Below are positions 12,011-23,709 of a DNA stretch of 64,000 nucleotides, in pieces; positions within the stretch are counted from its first letter, which is position 1; every line of letters starts with the position of its first letter. The DNA is taken from positions 6,391,001 through 6,455,000 of the forward strand of contig OX419755.1 in the NCBI GenBank assembly GCA_948567375.1, in the 5' to 3' direction. Below the pieces are notes generated by a model. The model saw only the letters and a list, made by a program, of their open reading frames with translations. It made no database searches and was not told where the DNA came from. This DNA comes from Lunularia cruciata (taxonomy: Eukaryota; Streptophyta; Marchantiopsida; Lunulariales; Lunulariaceae). The position numbers and the translations under genes are program-made.

Positions 12011-13309
12011 TAATATGCCTATTCGAGATATCAAATGTGACAAATTTGGAGTATTATCTTAGCATGGCTGTCTACCGCAGCAATCTTTAGATTATACATT
12101 TGCCTTTCGATGCACATAATAATAGTTCAATGTATTCATCATCTAAGACTTGTAAGATGCAAGAAATTTAATTTGACCTATCATACATATAATCTATATT
12201 ATAATCTATAGACACTCATATGTATAGTTCAATGTATTCATCATCCAATATTAAAAGACTTAGATGTAATACATTTAATTTTAAAATTGAGTTCTTGAAA
12301 ATTTTCAATTGAGTATCAAGTGTCAAAGGTTATTGGTGGTTAGTATGGAACCGACTTGGTGGATGAAAATTGTACTGGTTATCATAGGATAGTAGATTTG
12401 ACAACATCAAATTTGATAAGTTTAATTTCATTCTAAATGGACTTTCTTATTTGCTTCATTTCATAAGTACCTTTTAGATTTTGCAATCATGTCAAACATC
12501 AAGTTTGTCAAACTAAAGGGAGAATATAAGTTAAAGCATCAAGAAAATAAGTAGGAATACACTCGTCTAATGCTTTCAACCTTACTTGCAATGAAGGATA
12601 ATGAGTAAGTTTTATTTTCCATCCAAAACATATAACATCATAAAGGAAATCAAATATGCTACTTATGAATCTCACTATTTTATTTGGCTTGATATCAAGA
12701 AGCATGTTCAAGGGGAGTGGCCATAGTCACAACCACATATATCATGTCTATGCTATTTGTATTTTTGTCATCTAGTATAGGTAATATGTCTTATCTCCAT
12801 TAAGGTTCATGGTAGTGTACAAACATGGCTCAAGTTATTTGTACAACTGTTTTCTTGTGAAAGTAACAAGAATAACAAGTCTATAAATTTGAAGGCTACA
12901 AACCAATAGGCCCTTTTAATGATTACTATTCTCCAATTCACCATGGGATCATGTGAGGTTGTATCTCATTGAATCTCTTCTAGCCATCACCTAAAGACTA
13001 GATTCAATTGTAATGTTTATAGATAAATTTAGTAAGCCCATCTAACTTCTACAATTGATATAATGTGCACTTTGGGATTGGACTACCTCTACTTCAACAT
13101 CACATATTATTATCATGATCTCATATAATACTCATATTTTATTAGGACCTCAACTTAAAAATAATTTTTGGCAAATATTGTTCAAGAGTTTGGGCATCAA
13201 AGTAGCCAAGTCCACTACTTACCACTAAATGAATCTAAAAGCACTAATTATATTTTATGCTTTGAATATTTATGAATATGCACCATACTAATTAGAATAG
13301 TCTCTTTTC
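12011..13309. other. AT-rich intergenic DNA
   Basis: No gene recognised. The stretch at about 13255-13308 (TTTGAATATTTATGAATAT..., GATAGTCTCTTTTCAACTA) also occurs at about 62836-62895, so part of this flank is repeated at the other end of the window. Confidence 0.45.
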
Positions 13310-13560
13310 AACTAGTCTTTTACATTGGTATTAGAGCAAGAATGAGATGTATGGAATCTATGGACCACCAAATTCTTTTTCTCCAAATCATTGGGATTTC
13401 CATGTTCTTGTAATATCAAAGCATCATTTCACACAATTCATCACTTCATGCTTTAGGCCAATTTTTTTGAATGCAATCACCTTGTCCGATGAACAATTGA
13501 TACTTCAAATTGTAACTTCAAGGTGTGGTGGACATATTGTATCCATGTGTTTACTTAGAT
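13310..13560 (+). mobile_element. Family A leader remnant
   Basis: It starts with the last bases of an A LTR (CTTTTACA) and a mutated primer site TGGTATTAGAGC near 13328. It then follows the family A leader (the AATGAGATGTATGGAATC stretch, the CACACAATTCATCACTTCATG stretch) to about 13560. Neither the LTR body nor gag is present. Confidence 0.65.
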
Positions 13561-13689
13561 GATTGCAAGTAGGTAAGTTGATATTATAGTAACCATGGCG
13601 ACAATGCCCAAAGTTATCATTGCTATGTATTAAAAAATTGAGCACCTTACTTGATTGTTGGAAGAAAGTGATCATCAACATCAAGAGCA

Positions 13690-14354
13690 TGTAGAGAGAG
13701 TATATCGTGCGTATATATATCGCTACACAACATACATCACTGTCAACATCATACACTATAGAAGCACAACTCACACATAAGTCATACATAGACTCTAAGG
13801 TGCCACAATTAATCAGATTGTTTACCACTCTCAACTCAACTCAACTCAACTCAGATTAGTACTTGATCTGTCACTCTATAAACTACCAACAATTTGGCAT
13901 TTATTACAGTCAAGCCACACCCATTCTAGCTAAGAGAATCCAGGTGATGCTTGCCGGCCTCTGTCCACCATAGCCAAGAACTCGAAGGCTCAACATCAGA
14001 GAAGTGAGCTCTCTAGAGCTGCACTTTGAAAGTATACCCTATGGACTCAAGCTAGGTCTGAAACCCTAATGGTCCCACTAATGACACACTTGATGGTGCA
14101 AACGATGCAAAGTGATAGTGGGCCCCACCGTGAAGTCAGTACCCCAAACACAAAATCTGAATGTCGGAAAGTAGTCTATGAGAAACTACTAAAATAACTC
14201 TACTACTATCATTGGAACTCCAATGTCCATGCAATCTAGATGCGACACTACAAACGGTGTGATAATTGTCATGCGTGTATACATCGCTACACAACATCAT
14301 ACACTATAGAAGCACAACTCACACATAAGTCATACATAGACTCTAAAGACCACA
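13690..14354 (-). repeat. Family C 3' LTR region (C1)
   Basis: Read on the plus strand it ends CTCTAAAGACCACA directly before a run of C that is the reversed polypurine tract. Its body (about 13813-14255) matches about 31610-32030 and 62400-62830, for example the GTCAAGCCACACCCA block and the TCTAGCTAAGAGAATCCA block. An end block of about 60-100 bases (ACACTATAGAAGCACAACTC...) is present twice, at about 13700-13812 and 14255-14352. The outer border is not certain. Confidence 0.55.
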
Positions 14355-14365
14355 ATTGCCCCCCC
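14355..14365 (-). other. Polypurine tract of C1
   Basis: Seven C on the plus strand (CTGGGGGGGC on the minus strand) lie next to the LTR end and downstream of the C1 coding region. Confidence 0.6.
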
Positions 14366-14519
14366 AGTTGGTGGTTAGGTCCCTCTAACTCTAGATAGCC
14401 TCTACTCTAAGTATATGGTATACCCTATAATGGGTAAGATTAGGAGGTCGGGTGCTATGGAGCCCCATCGTTAGTCGCTTGTCTACAATCTATACCATAT
14501 AAAGAATGAACTAGCTATA

Positions 14520-14870
14520 GGTCAAGTACATATAGGACATAACCACTGTCCTTGAGGAACCACCATGAGAGGAGGAGTCATACATGCCATATGTCATCCT
14601 CTCGAACAACTATCACACACTAACATAGTAGTAGCTCCACTAGACAAACCACATAACATACACCTCAAGCCTGCACGTACAAGTGCAAAGCTTGGGTCCA
14701 TAATACCATCAATGTTTGGGAGGTGGCATGGCGCACAATTGCGCACATGATCCTTCCAAACAACACCATCATGTCCTTCTAACACAAGGACTCCAGATGC
14801 CAAAACCTCACACACTCTCAAGATAGTGCTGCCTGTCAAAACATCAAGTGTCGTTGGTGCTATTTGCTGT
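14520..14870 (-). pseudogene. Family C pol C-terminus with a PHD zinc finger
   Basis: The minus-strand frame contains a complete C4HC3 PHD-finger pattern: CMLC, ten residues on CDSC, then HMAC after a four-residue gap, and finally W-L-C-P-I-C. A short conserved stretch (VRNCAPCHLPNIDG) precedes it. One in-frame TGA stands where a Trp before the His is expected (TGG to TGA), and there are stops nearby, so this copy is dead. PHD fingers read histone H3 tails. At the end of a retrotransposon polyprotein it sits where chromodomain elements carry a chromodomain, so a role in targeting integration is a reasonable inference. It lies just downstream of the C1 integrase in the same orientation. Confidence 0.75.
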
Positions 14871-14879
14871 AGATATACA

Positions 14880-15750
14880 TAGTCTCATGGATGAAATTGA
14901 CGGATCGAGTGTCTATAACCTCCTCCTCAAATGGTAGCATAACGTAAAGTATCTCTATGTTGAGCAATTGCCAAGTTCTCAAAGGCCATTGGCATCACTC
15001 TCTGAAAAATCTTTGCCCGTTGAGAACATGCGCTCATCTATACATTGGGGTCATCCAAGTCCAAAACTACAATAGCATCTCAATGAATGGTTGTAGGTAA
15101 ATCTGGATCTTGTCCATAGAGTAGAAATTACGGAGAGAAGGATGCTAAGGAGGCTTGCTAGTTGAATTGATAGCCCATGGCCAACCAAGGTAACTGGATA
15201 TCCCAATCTCCCAAGTGGCCTCTCTGCAAACCATACTTTTGCACTCCTCTCTTCACCATTTGAACCACTTTCTTTGCTAAGCCATCTGCCTTAGGGTGAT
15301 CTCAGGATGTAGTACGATGATCAATCAGAGCCTTTTCACACAAGACTTGAAACTCCCCTAAGAACTCTGTCCCTTGATCAATCAAAACCTCAACAGGTGC
15401 ACCAAAATGACTAAGAATTCAATCCAGGAACGAGTAAGTTGTCCCTTCACTAGACTTGTCAGGAAGTGCCACCAACTCAATCCACTTGGAGAAGTGCTCC
15501 ACCATCACCAAAACATACCGATGATGTCTCACCGTCAACGGTAAAGGTCCAGCAAAGTCCAAACTCAAATAGTAACCCAATCCCATGATAGGTAATGGGT
15601 GTAACTGTGGCATAGGAGCATTGAATGATGCTCTAACTCGGTCACAAACCACACATCTGGCAACAAACTGATGTACCATGGTCTGCATATCATGCCACCA
15701 ATAATGACTCTAGAGTAAACTATATGTATGATTTACTCCAAAATGTCCTA
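14880..15750 (-). pseudogene. Family C1 integrase (3' part)
   Basis: Minus-strand frame. It begins with the end of the zinc-binding region (CVVCDRV), followed by LSLDFAGPLP (first catalytic Asp), FSKWIELVALPDKSS, a DQGTEF motif (second Asp) and a DHPKADGLAKK stretch. The catalytic Glu expected in GLAE is Lys here, and there are frame breaks. Integrase would join element cDNA to the host chromosome; this copy is inactive. The zinc-binding HH part is split off by the A1/A2 insertion at 15751 and resumes at 24066. Confidence 0.75.
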
Positions 15751-16160
15751 TGTAAAAGACCAAGACCAAGGAGAGAAATAAGAGAATGGAAACTCACATT
15801 AGGACACTTGAATGAGTGAAAACTCCAAATGCCTAGCATGACTTTGGCTTTGGTATTTATAAGTAGCATACAAGGCCCTTGAGAAGCTTCTCAAGAAGCT
15901 TCCTTGAGCCGCTTTGTTAGAGCGCAAGCCAAGTTAACTAGGAAGCTTCTCAAGAAGCTTCCTTCTAGAAGCCGCCTACTTGGCGTGCAAGCTAAGCTAG
16001 TTAGAAGCTTCTAGAAGCTACCTGCTTGGAGCGCAAGTAAACTAGTCGGGAAGCTTCCCAAGAAACTTCCTAGATGCTTTTGGAATATTCTAGGCTAATT
16101 TGGCTTATTCTCTACTTTGTTAGCCTTACTAACTATGTTGCTAAACTCCATAATGTTACA
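15751..16160 (-). repeat. Family A LTR, 3' LTR of A1
   Basis: Plus-strand reading starts TGTAAAAGAC and ends ATAATGTTACA, followed by the reversed purine tract at 16161-16175. It carries GAAgcTTCtaGAA at 16004-16016 and a TATA box nearby in minus orientation. Confidence 0.85.
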
Positions 16161-16175
16161 TATTTCTCCACCTCT

Positions 16176-17480
16176 AGTTGGTGATGTCCTCGCTGCCATT
16201 GAAGCTTCAAACTCCTAGATGGCCGTCTGTGCATTCTGGATGTGAGAAAGAGGTTCCCATGTGACATCATGAAGGGGATAGCCTTTCCAAAGGACCTTGT
16301 ACTCCGTATGTTGATGGCGTCCTCGTTGGATATGGTGACATGTAAGGATACGATCAACTTCGTACTCCTCATGATCATTGATAAAGATAGGGGGAGGAGG
16401 AGGTTGGACTCAAGAGGAGAAAGAAGAAGGGTTAGGAACAAAGGGTTTCAACTTGGAAACATGAAAGACAGGATGGATTTGCATATGACAAGGCAAGGCA
16501 AGTAGATAAGCAACAAGAGAGACAATTTGGGTGACATCAAAAGGTCCTATCCAATTAGGTGCAAGTTTACAAACTTGGGTATCAAGTGGGAAGGGTAGAT
16601 TACTAGAGGATAACATAACTTTATCATTGACTTCAAAGGTGAGATCAAGACAATGGTGGTCCGCATATTGTTTTTGACAATTCTAAGCAACAAGGAGGTG
16701 AGATTTGGCTTGTTGGAGAGATTTGGATATGGTGGTCAAGAAGGTTGAAGTATGAGGGACTTGAGACGGAGGAGGGGCAAGAATAGAATTTGGGACAAGC
16801 AAATCTTGGCCAAAATTGAGAAAGAAAGGAGATAATTTGGTGCTTGCATGTTAAGAATTGTTATATGCAAACTCCGCAGTTGCAAGACATTCATCCCAAT
16901 TGGTATAGTGAATGTTGATGAAGGCACAAAGCATATCTTCAAAGGTACAATTTGCACATTCAGTTTGTCCATCAGTTTGAGGATGATAGGCTATAGACAA
17001 AGCAAGCTTGGTGCCAAGTATCTAGAAGAGGGCTTGCCAAATTTTTTTGGTGAAGTGAGGATCGCGGTCAAAGATGAGTACACGTGGCATCCCATGATGT
17101 TTGAATACATTATTGAAGTAGAGTTGCGCCAAGGTTGGAGCATCCACATTATCAATTGTTGGTGCCAAATGGATTTGCTTACTAAGCTTATCCACAAACA
17201 CCACAATTATTGTGTGACCTTGTTGTGTCATGTGCAAGGAGGTGATGAGATCTAAGCTTACATGTTCCCAATGAGTAGTTGGAATGGGAAGTGGCTGAAG
17301 GAGTCCACTTGGCTTCTGGTTACTAGCCTTGTTGCATTGACAACTCTCACACGATCGGACAAACTCCCAAACATCTCGCTTCATGTTGGGCCACCACCAT
17401 TGGTGTTGGAGGGTACCCAAGGTCTTATCTACCCCCATGTGACCAACTATTGGTAAATCATGGGCTTCTTGAAGGCGCAC
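16176..17480 (-). pseudogene. Family A1 integrase and chromodomain
   Basis: Order on the minus strand: the zinc-binding H-H-C-C region with WWWPNM and CESCQCNK; the catalytic core with SLDLITSLH (first Asp) and FDRDPHFT (second Asp); the C-terminal KLAPNWIGPFDVT and HPVFHVSKLKPF motifs; then a degraded chromodomain near 16240-16400. The frame is broken in several places between these blocks. The tail types family A as a chromodomain Ty3/gypsy element (chromovirus). Confidence 0.8.
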
Positions 17481-19600
17481 AAGTTGGAGATCATCTTTGG
17501 TTGGAACATAGATCTAGTCCACATGGAATAGAAGGCCTTCCTTCAAGGAGAAGGTATTGTACTCCTTGTTGCTTGTTGTTAGACAACCATGTACCATTTG
17601 GAAGAAGGGATCTTGTTGTAAAGCTGCCCAAAACTCATTATGGACCTTGGGGTCAATTGACACTATAATAATTGCCTCCGTGATGAGAGGAAGAGACTTT
17701 AAATTAGGTCGTCGTGATAGAGCATCAAGGATGACATGGAACCGACCTGGATTGTACTCAAACCTACGGAAAAACTCCCGGACATATTGCGTCATGTTGG
17801 GCCACCACCATTGGCGTTGGGTACCCAAGGTCTTATCCACCCCCATATGACCAGCTATTGGTAAATCATGGGCTTCTTGAAGGCACACAAGTCGGAGATC
17901 ATCTTTGGCTGGAACATAGATCCTATCTACATGGAATAGAAAACCTTCCTTGAAGGAGAAGGTATTGTACTCCTTGTCGCCTGTTGTTAGACGACCATGT
18001 ACCATTTGGAAGAAAGGATCTTGTTGTAGAGCTGACCAAAGCTCATTATGGACCTTGGGCTCAATTGACACCGTTGTAATTGCCACCGTGATGAGAGGAA
18101 TAGACTTCAAATCAGGTCATTGTGATAGAGCATCAAGGATGGCATGGAACTGACCCAATTTGTACTAATTTGATGTCAAAAAATTGGAGTTGCTCTACCC
18201 ATTGATGATGTTGACTCTTCATGTGTTCCAAGTATAAGGTCTGCAACAATAGCTTGTGATCAGTTTGCATGACCACTTGTTTCTCCAAGAGGTAATGCCT
18301 CCATACCTTGGTGGCATATACCATTGCAAGTTGTTCATGATCTCAAGCAGAGTAATTTCTTTCAGTTGTATTTAGTCGGCGAGACACAAAGGCAATGGGA
18401 TGTAGTACATCTAGAAATTCGTGTTGCAACACAACTCTAATTGCAAAGTTAGAAGCATCAAAATCAACCACACAAGGTAGTTGAGGATCATATGGTTGAG
18501 GAATGGATCTTGAAGACACCATATGCTTTAATTTTTGGAATGCTTCTTCATGCTTGGTTGTCCACTAGAAGTTCAAGTTCTTTTCCAAGAGGTCAGTCAA
18601 TGGTGCAGCCACATGAGCATAATAGTGGATGAACCATCGGTAAAAATTGGCCAATCCATTAAATGCCCATAACATCCTTTGGGGTAGGCCAATTAGTAAT
18701 GGCCTTGATCTTCTCTTCTTCCATCTTGATTCCCTTTGATGAGATCTTATAACCCAAGAAGGCCTTCCTTGATGGAGAAGGTGTGGTACTCTTTATTGCA
18801 TGCCGTAAGGCAACCATGTACCATTTGGAAGAAGGGATCTTGGTGTAGAGCTGATTGAAACTCGTTTTGGACCTTGGAGTTAACTGATATTGTTGAAATT
18901 GCCATTGTGATGAGAAGAAGAAACTTCAAATCAGGTCGTCGTGATAAAGCATCAAGGATGACATGGAACCAACCTGGTTTGTATGCAAGTTTGATGTCAT
19001 ATAGTTGGATTGTTCCTCCCATCAATTATGTCGACTCTTCATGTGTTCCAAGTGTAAGGTCTGCAACAATGGCTTGTGATCAGTTCACATGATCACTTGT
19101 TTCCCCAAGAGACAATGCCTCCATACTTTGGTGGCATATACCATTGCAAGTTGTTCCCAATCTCAAGCAGAGTAATTTCTTTCAGTTGTATTTAGTTGGC
19201 AAGACACAAAGGCAATAAGATGTAGTCCATCTAGAAATTCCTGTTGCAACACAACTCCAATTGAAAAGTTAGAAGCATCAAAATCAACCACACAAGGTAG
19301 TTGAGGATCATATGGTTGAAGAATGGGTTTTGAAGACACCATATGCTTTAATTTCTAGAATGTTTCTTCATGCTTGGTGGTCCACTAGAAGCTCAAGTTC
19401 TTTCCCAAGAGGTCAGTCAATGGTGCAACTACATGAGCATAATAGTGGATGAACCATCGGTAAAAACTAGCCAATAGATGAACCATCCATTGAATGCTCA
19501 TATTTCTGTAGCATCCTTTGGGATAGACCAATTAGTAATGGCCTTGATCTTCTCTTCTTCCATCTTGATCCCCTTTGATGAGATCTTATGACCCAAGAAG
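17345..19600 (-). repeat. Tandem segmental duplications inside A1 pol
   Basis: The RNase H to integrase spacer is repeated. Blocks such as CCATGTACCATTTGGAAGAA recur near 17587, 17995 and 18814, and ATGTTGGGCCACCACC near 17385 and 17793. One duplication has an offset of 408 bases, the other about 820 (for example, the CTTCATGTGTTCCAAGT block near 18215 and 19036). Copies have diverged and contain stops, so the duplication is not recent. Confidence 0.8.
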
Positions 19601-20594
19601 GTAACCTTCTTCTGCCAAAAGGCACACTTTGACTTCTTGTAGTAAAATTTCCATTGTCGTAGTCATCTTAAGACTTCTCGCACATGATTCACATGTTCTG
19701 CCTCTGTCTTGCTACAAATTAAGATATCATCCAAGAACACCACCACGGACCAATCCAATAGTCCATCCAACACCCATTGCATCTGATCCATGAAGACTAT
19801 TGGAGCATTAGTGAGTCCAACATATAGAACTCTCCACTCAAAATGCCCATACCTTGTGCAAAAGGTAGTCTTTTGCACATCCTCTCTATCAATAGGAATT
19901 TGCCAATAGCCGCTACAAAGATCCAACTTGGAAAAGTAGCATGCTCCACTTAGTTGATCCAACAAGTCATGATCCGAGGCAATGGATATGCATTCTTCAT
20001 GGTTTGCTTATTGAGCCCACAATAATCAATACAGAAACAAAGTACTCCACCCTTCTTTGGAACAAATAGTACCGGTGCTGCCCAAGGAGAGGTACTATGT
20101 CGTATGAAGTCCTTCTCCAACAACTCTGTAAGTGTTGTTTGCAACTCCTCCAACTCCTTTGGTGAGAGTCGATAGATCGGTCTACTCATTGGAGTACTCT
20201 CTGGCAATAACTCAATCTTGAAGCGCATGCCTTGATCAAAGGGTAATCCCTTTGGCAGATCATCCGGACACACATCCGCAAACTCCTTAACTATTTGATC
20301 AACCATTGCTTGATGAGGCTCTTGGTCCTCCGCAGATTGTTCTTGTGCAATCGGCTTGATCCACACCGTGAATTCAGACTTATCTTCCTCCAAAGCTTGC
20401 TCTATGGCTGCTTCATTAACAAACTTCTCTTCTAGGGACTCATCTCTCTTCCAAGCTTGCTCCATGGTTGCCTTCCTGGCAAACTTTCCATCTTGAGACT
20501 CATCTTCCTTCCAGATTTGCTCTATGGCTACCTTCTCAACAAACTTTCCATCTTGGGACTGACCATTCTTAGGTGTCTTGCTCAGAGGTGCCAA
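18160..20594 (-). pseudogene. Family A1 reverse transcriptase and RNase H
   Basis: The N-terminal part of the reverse transcriptase runs from about 20594 (acidic linker with three repeats of a DESQDGKF-like unit) through [13 protein letters not shown] and FVPKKGG. After a frame break near 19955 come FSKLDLCSGYWQIP and VVFLDDILICS, the intact catalytic FLDD. RNase H follows and appears twice because of the tandem duplications. It would copy the element RNA into DNA; stops and frame breaks make this copy inactive. Confidence 0.8.
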
Positions 20595-20639
20595 ACAACC
20601 TAATCAGAAGTTCTTACTTTGGTGTTGTACTTGAATTTG

Positions 20640-20996
20640 TCATCGGGTCCAATCAAATTGAACCTTATGACGTTCAAGCCAAGTTAGACCCAGAATGATA
20701 TCATAGCGTAGAGGTGCCACTACAAACCTCATACACTCCAAATACTGCTTCCCAATCTTGAAAGTAACAAGATGTGAGGTGCGGAATGTAGAACCCTTTC
20801 TACCCTCTGCCACCATCAAACTACTTCCAAACACTGGTTTGATAGGAATACCCAATTCCTTTGCTACCTTCATAGACATGCAATTTTTTGAACTTCCAGA
20901 ATCAACCAAAATCCTACAACCCCAATTAGATATCATACCTTGCAAGTGAAGCAAACTTGCATAGGTCAAACCTTCAATCCTATTGGAACTAATCAA
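20640..20996 (-). pseudogene. Family A1 retropepsin-like protease
   Basis: Minus-strand frame of 118 codons with the aspartic protease active site ILVDSGSSKN, then IILGLTWLERH near the end, the second conserved protease motif. It would cleave the Gag-Pol polyprotein. The active-site Asp-Ser-Gly is intact here, whereas the A3 and A4 copies read Asp-Ser-Arg. It sits between gag and reverse transcriptase as expected. Confidence 0.75.
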
Positions 20997-20999
20997 GCT

Positions 21000-21930
21000 C
21001 CCAATAGGCGGCTCAAAATCTCCTATTGAGATTTCTCGTTTCCATGATCATTCTACTCCACAACCTCCACTTGGGCAACTTGTCGAGGTAATCCATTCTT
21101 GAGTGGACATTCAACAATGTGATGCCCCAATTGGCAACAATAAAAACAACCACCATTTTATCGCAGTTTCTCTCTATCTGTCGTGCCAAGTGGTCTTTGT
21201 TGAATGGCATCAATCTCCATTGGTGCTAGCTCTTCCACTTGTGTGTAGTGTATTGGTAGGCTATGTGGAGGTCGAGATTGAGACCAAGTTGTTACCACCA
21301 AGGAATCAAAACGTTTGGCCAACCGCATGGCTTCCTCCAAGTGTTGTGGCTCTTGTATGGTTACCTCTAATTTGGTTCTTGCTTTCAAGCCCCTCACAAA
21401 TTGATTTAGAGCTTCACCTTCCAATATATATGGAATTTGCATGATGGTGTTTTGGAATTGTGTGATGTAACTTCTTACAGAGCCAATTTGTTTCAACTCA
21501 GCCAACTTATCTCGTGCAGCTTGTATGGCATTTATAGCTTGGAACCGACTAATTATTGCGCTCTTGAATTCTGCCCATGTCAAGATTGGTGTAGCAGTTT
21601 GTCGTTCCTCTTGCTCTACTTGGAATCTCCACCATAGCTTTGCTACTCCATCCAATTGGCTAGAAGCCAAGAGAATCTATTTTCGCTCGTCTTGTAGATT
21701 GGTAGCTTCAAAATAACATTCACAATCAAACACAAAATTCTCCACTACACTTGAAAGATTCTTACCATCAAATACCTTGGGTTTAGGGAATCTGATCCGA
21801 TCTTCTCCTTCTCAAATTGGTACTCTCTCCACTTGCTCTTGTTGCCAAAGATCTCGTTCATCCAACAATCGAGTAAGGTGCTTGATTTGTTACTGCATAG
21901 CAAGGATAACATTGGGTATTGTTGCCATGG
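21000..21930 (-). pseudogene. Family A1 gag
   Basis: The minus-strand frame starts near MATIPNVILAM and includes a retrotransposon-gag region (LWWRFQVEQEERQ, SYITQFQNTIMQIP). A complete CCHC zinc knuckle CFYCCQLGHHIVEC (C-x2-C-x4-H-x4-C) follows a stop codon. Gag forms the particle and binds RNA. A few stop codons (for example just before the knuckle) break the frame. Confidence 0.75.
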
Positions 21931-22183
21931 TTGCTACTCTATCACACCACTCCCAATCTATCTAATTTATTAACACATAGAAACAACACGTCCACCATTC
22001 TCCATAAGTTACAATTGGAAGCACCAAGGGTTCCTCATATATGGTGATCATATGCAGAAAATCTTGTCCAAAGTGCGAGGTGATGAATTGTGTGGAACAA
22101 TGCTTGGATAGTACTTGGATGCAAAATCCCAATGGTTTGGTGGTCCATAAATTCCATCCATCCCATTCTTGCTTTGATACTAA

Positions 22184-22609
22184 TGTAAAAGACCGAATCC
22201 AAGGAGAGAAATAGGAGAATGGAAATTCACATTGGGACACTTGAATGAGGGAAAACTTTGAATGCCTAGCATGAGCTTTGGCTTTGGTATTTATAGGTAG
22301 CATACAAGGCCCTAGAGAAACTTCTCAAGAAACTTCTTCAAGCTACTTTCTTAGAGTGCAAGCCAAGTTAACTAGGAAGCTTCTCAAGAAACTTCCTTCC
22401 AGAAGCCACCTACTTGGCGTGCAAGCTAAGCTAGTTGGAAGCTTCTAGAAATTCCCTTCTAGAAGCTACTTACTTGAGGTGCAAGCTAAGTTAGTTGGGA
22501 AGCTTCCCAAGAAGCTTCCTAGATACTTCCGGAATATTCTAGGCTAATTTGTCTTATGTGCTACTTCGTAAGCCCGACTAACTTCATTGCTAAACTCCAT
22601 AATGTTACA
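22184..22609 (-). repeat. Family A LTR, middle LTR of the tandem
   Basis: It starts TGTAAAAGAC next to a mutated reversed primer site and ends AATGTTACA. GAAgcTTCtaGAA is at 22438-22450. Its right edge abuts the end of the A2 zinc knuckle. Confidence 0.8.
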
Positions 22610-23440
22610 AAGTGGGCATTCAGTAATGCAATGTCCAACTTGGTGACAATAAAAACAACCTCCATTTTTGTCACAATCTTTCTCTATTCGCTATACCAAG
22701 TGGTCTCCGTTGGATAGCATCAATCTCCATTGGTGCTGGTTCTTCCACCCGTGCATAGTGTACTAGTAGGCCTTGTGTAGGTCGAGGGCAAGACCAAGTT
22801 GTCGCAACCAAGGAATCAAAGCACTCAGCCAATTGCATGGCTTCTTTTACGTTTTGTGGTTCCTGCATGGTCACCTCCAATTTGGTTTGTGACTTCAATC
22901 CTCGCACAAGTCTATCCAGAACTTCACCTTCTTGTATGTATGGAATCTGCATGATGATGTTCTGAAATTGTGTGATGTAGCTCCTTATTAAGCCAACTTG
23001 CTTCAACTCCGCCAATTTATCTTGTGCGGTGCGGGTGACATTTATAGTTTGAAAGCGACCCAATATTGCATCCTTGAACTTTGCCCATGTCAAAATTGGT
23101 GCAACAATTTGTCATTCAGCTCGCTCCACTCGAAATTGCCACCAAAGTTTTGCCAAACCATCTAATTGGCTAGAGGCCAAGTGAATTTGTTTCAGTTCAT
23201 CTTGAAGATTGGTGGCTTCAACGTAGCATTTGTAGTCAAACACAAAATTCTCCATTGTGCCTAGAAGATTCTTGCTTTCAAACACCTTGGGTTTTGGAAA
23301 TTGAATGTGATCTTCTCCATCTCAAATTGGCGCTCTCTCTATATGTTCTTGTCATTGCTGATCTCATTCATCCAACAATCGAGTCAGGTGCTCGATTTGT
23401 TACTACATTGTAAGGATGACGTCCGGTTTTGCCGCCATAG
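22610..23440 (-). pseudogene. Family A2 gag fragment
   Basis: Minus-strand gag with the same order as A1 gag (SYITQFQNIIMQIPYIQEGE; zinc knuckle CFYCHQVGHCITEC, intact). It stops abruptly just after the knuckle at the LTR end; protease and the rest of pol are absent. Several stop codons. Leader DNA with a reversed primer site near 23697-23708 links it to the LTR at 23710. Confidence 0.75.
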
Positions 23441-23709
23441 CTACTACTCTATCCCACTACTCTCACTTTATCTAATTGATTAACACATAGATGCAATACG
23501 TCCACCGTTCTCCATAAGTTACAACCGGAAGTATCAAGGGTTCCTCAAACACGATGATCATATGTAGAAAATCCTGCCCAAAGCACGAGGTAATGAATTG
23601 TGTGAAATGATGCTTGGGTAATATCTGGACATGAAAATCCCAATGGTTTGACGGAAGTAGATTTGGTGGTCCATAAATTCCATCCATCCCATTCCTGCTT
23701 TGATACCAA

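Noticed and set aside
15419-15688. Endogenous pararetrovirus
   Set aside because: Domain order, LTRs, purine tract and integrase show LTR retrotransposons; no movement protein or coat protein features are seen.
15850-16080. AAGCTTCTAGAAGCTT repeats as a satellite or restriction-linked artefact
   Set aside because: They occur only at matching positions within family A LTRs and in fixed relation to the TATA box.
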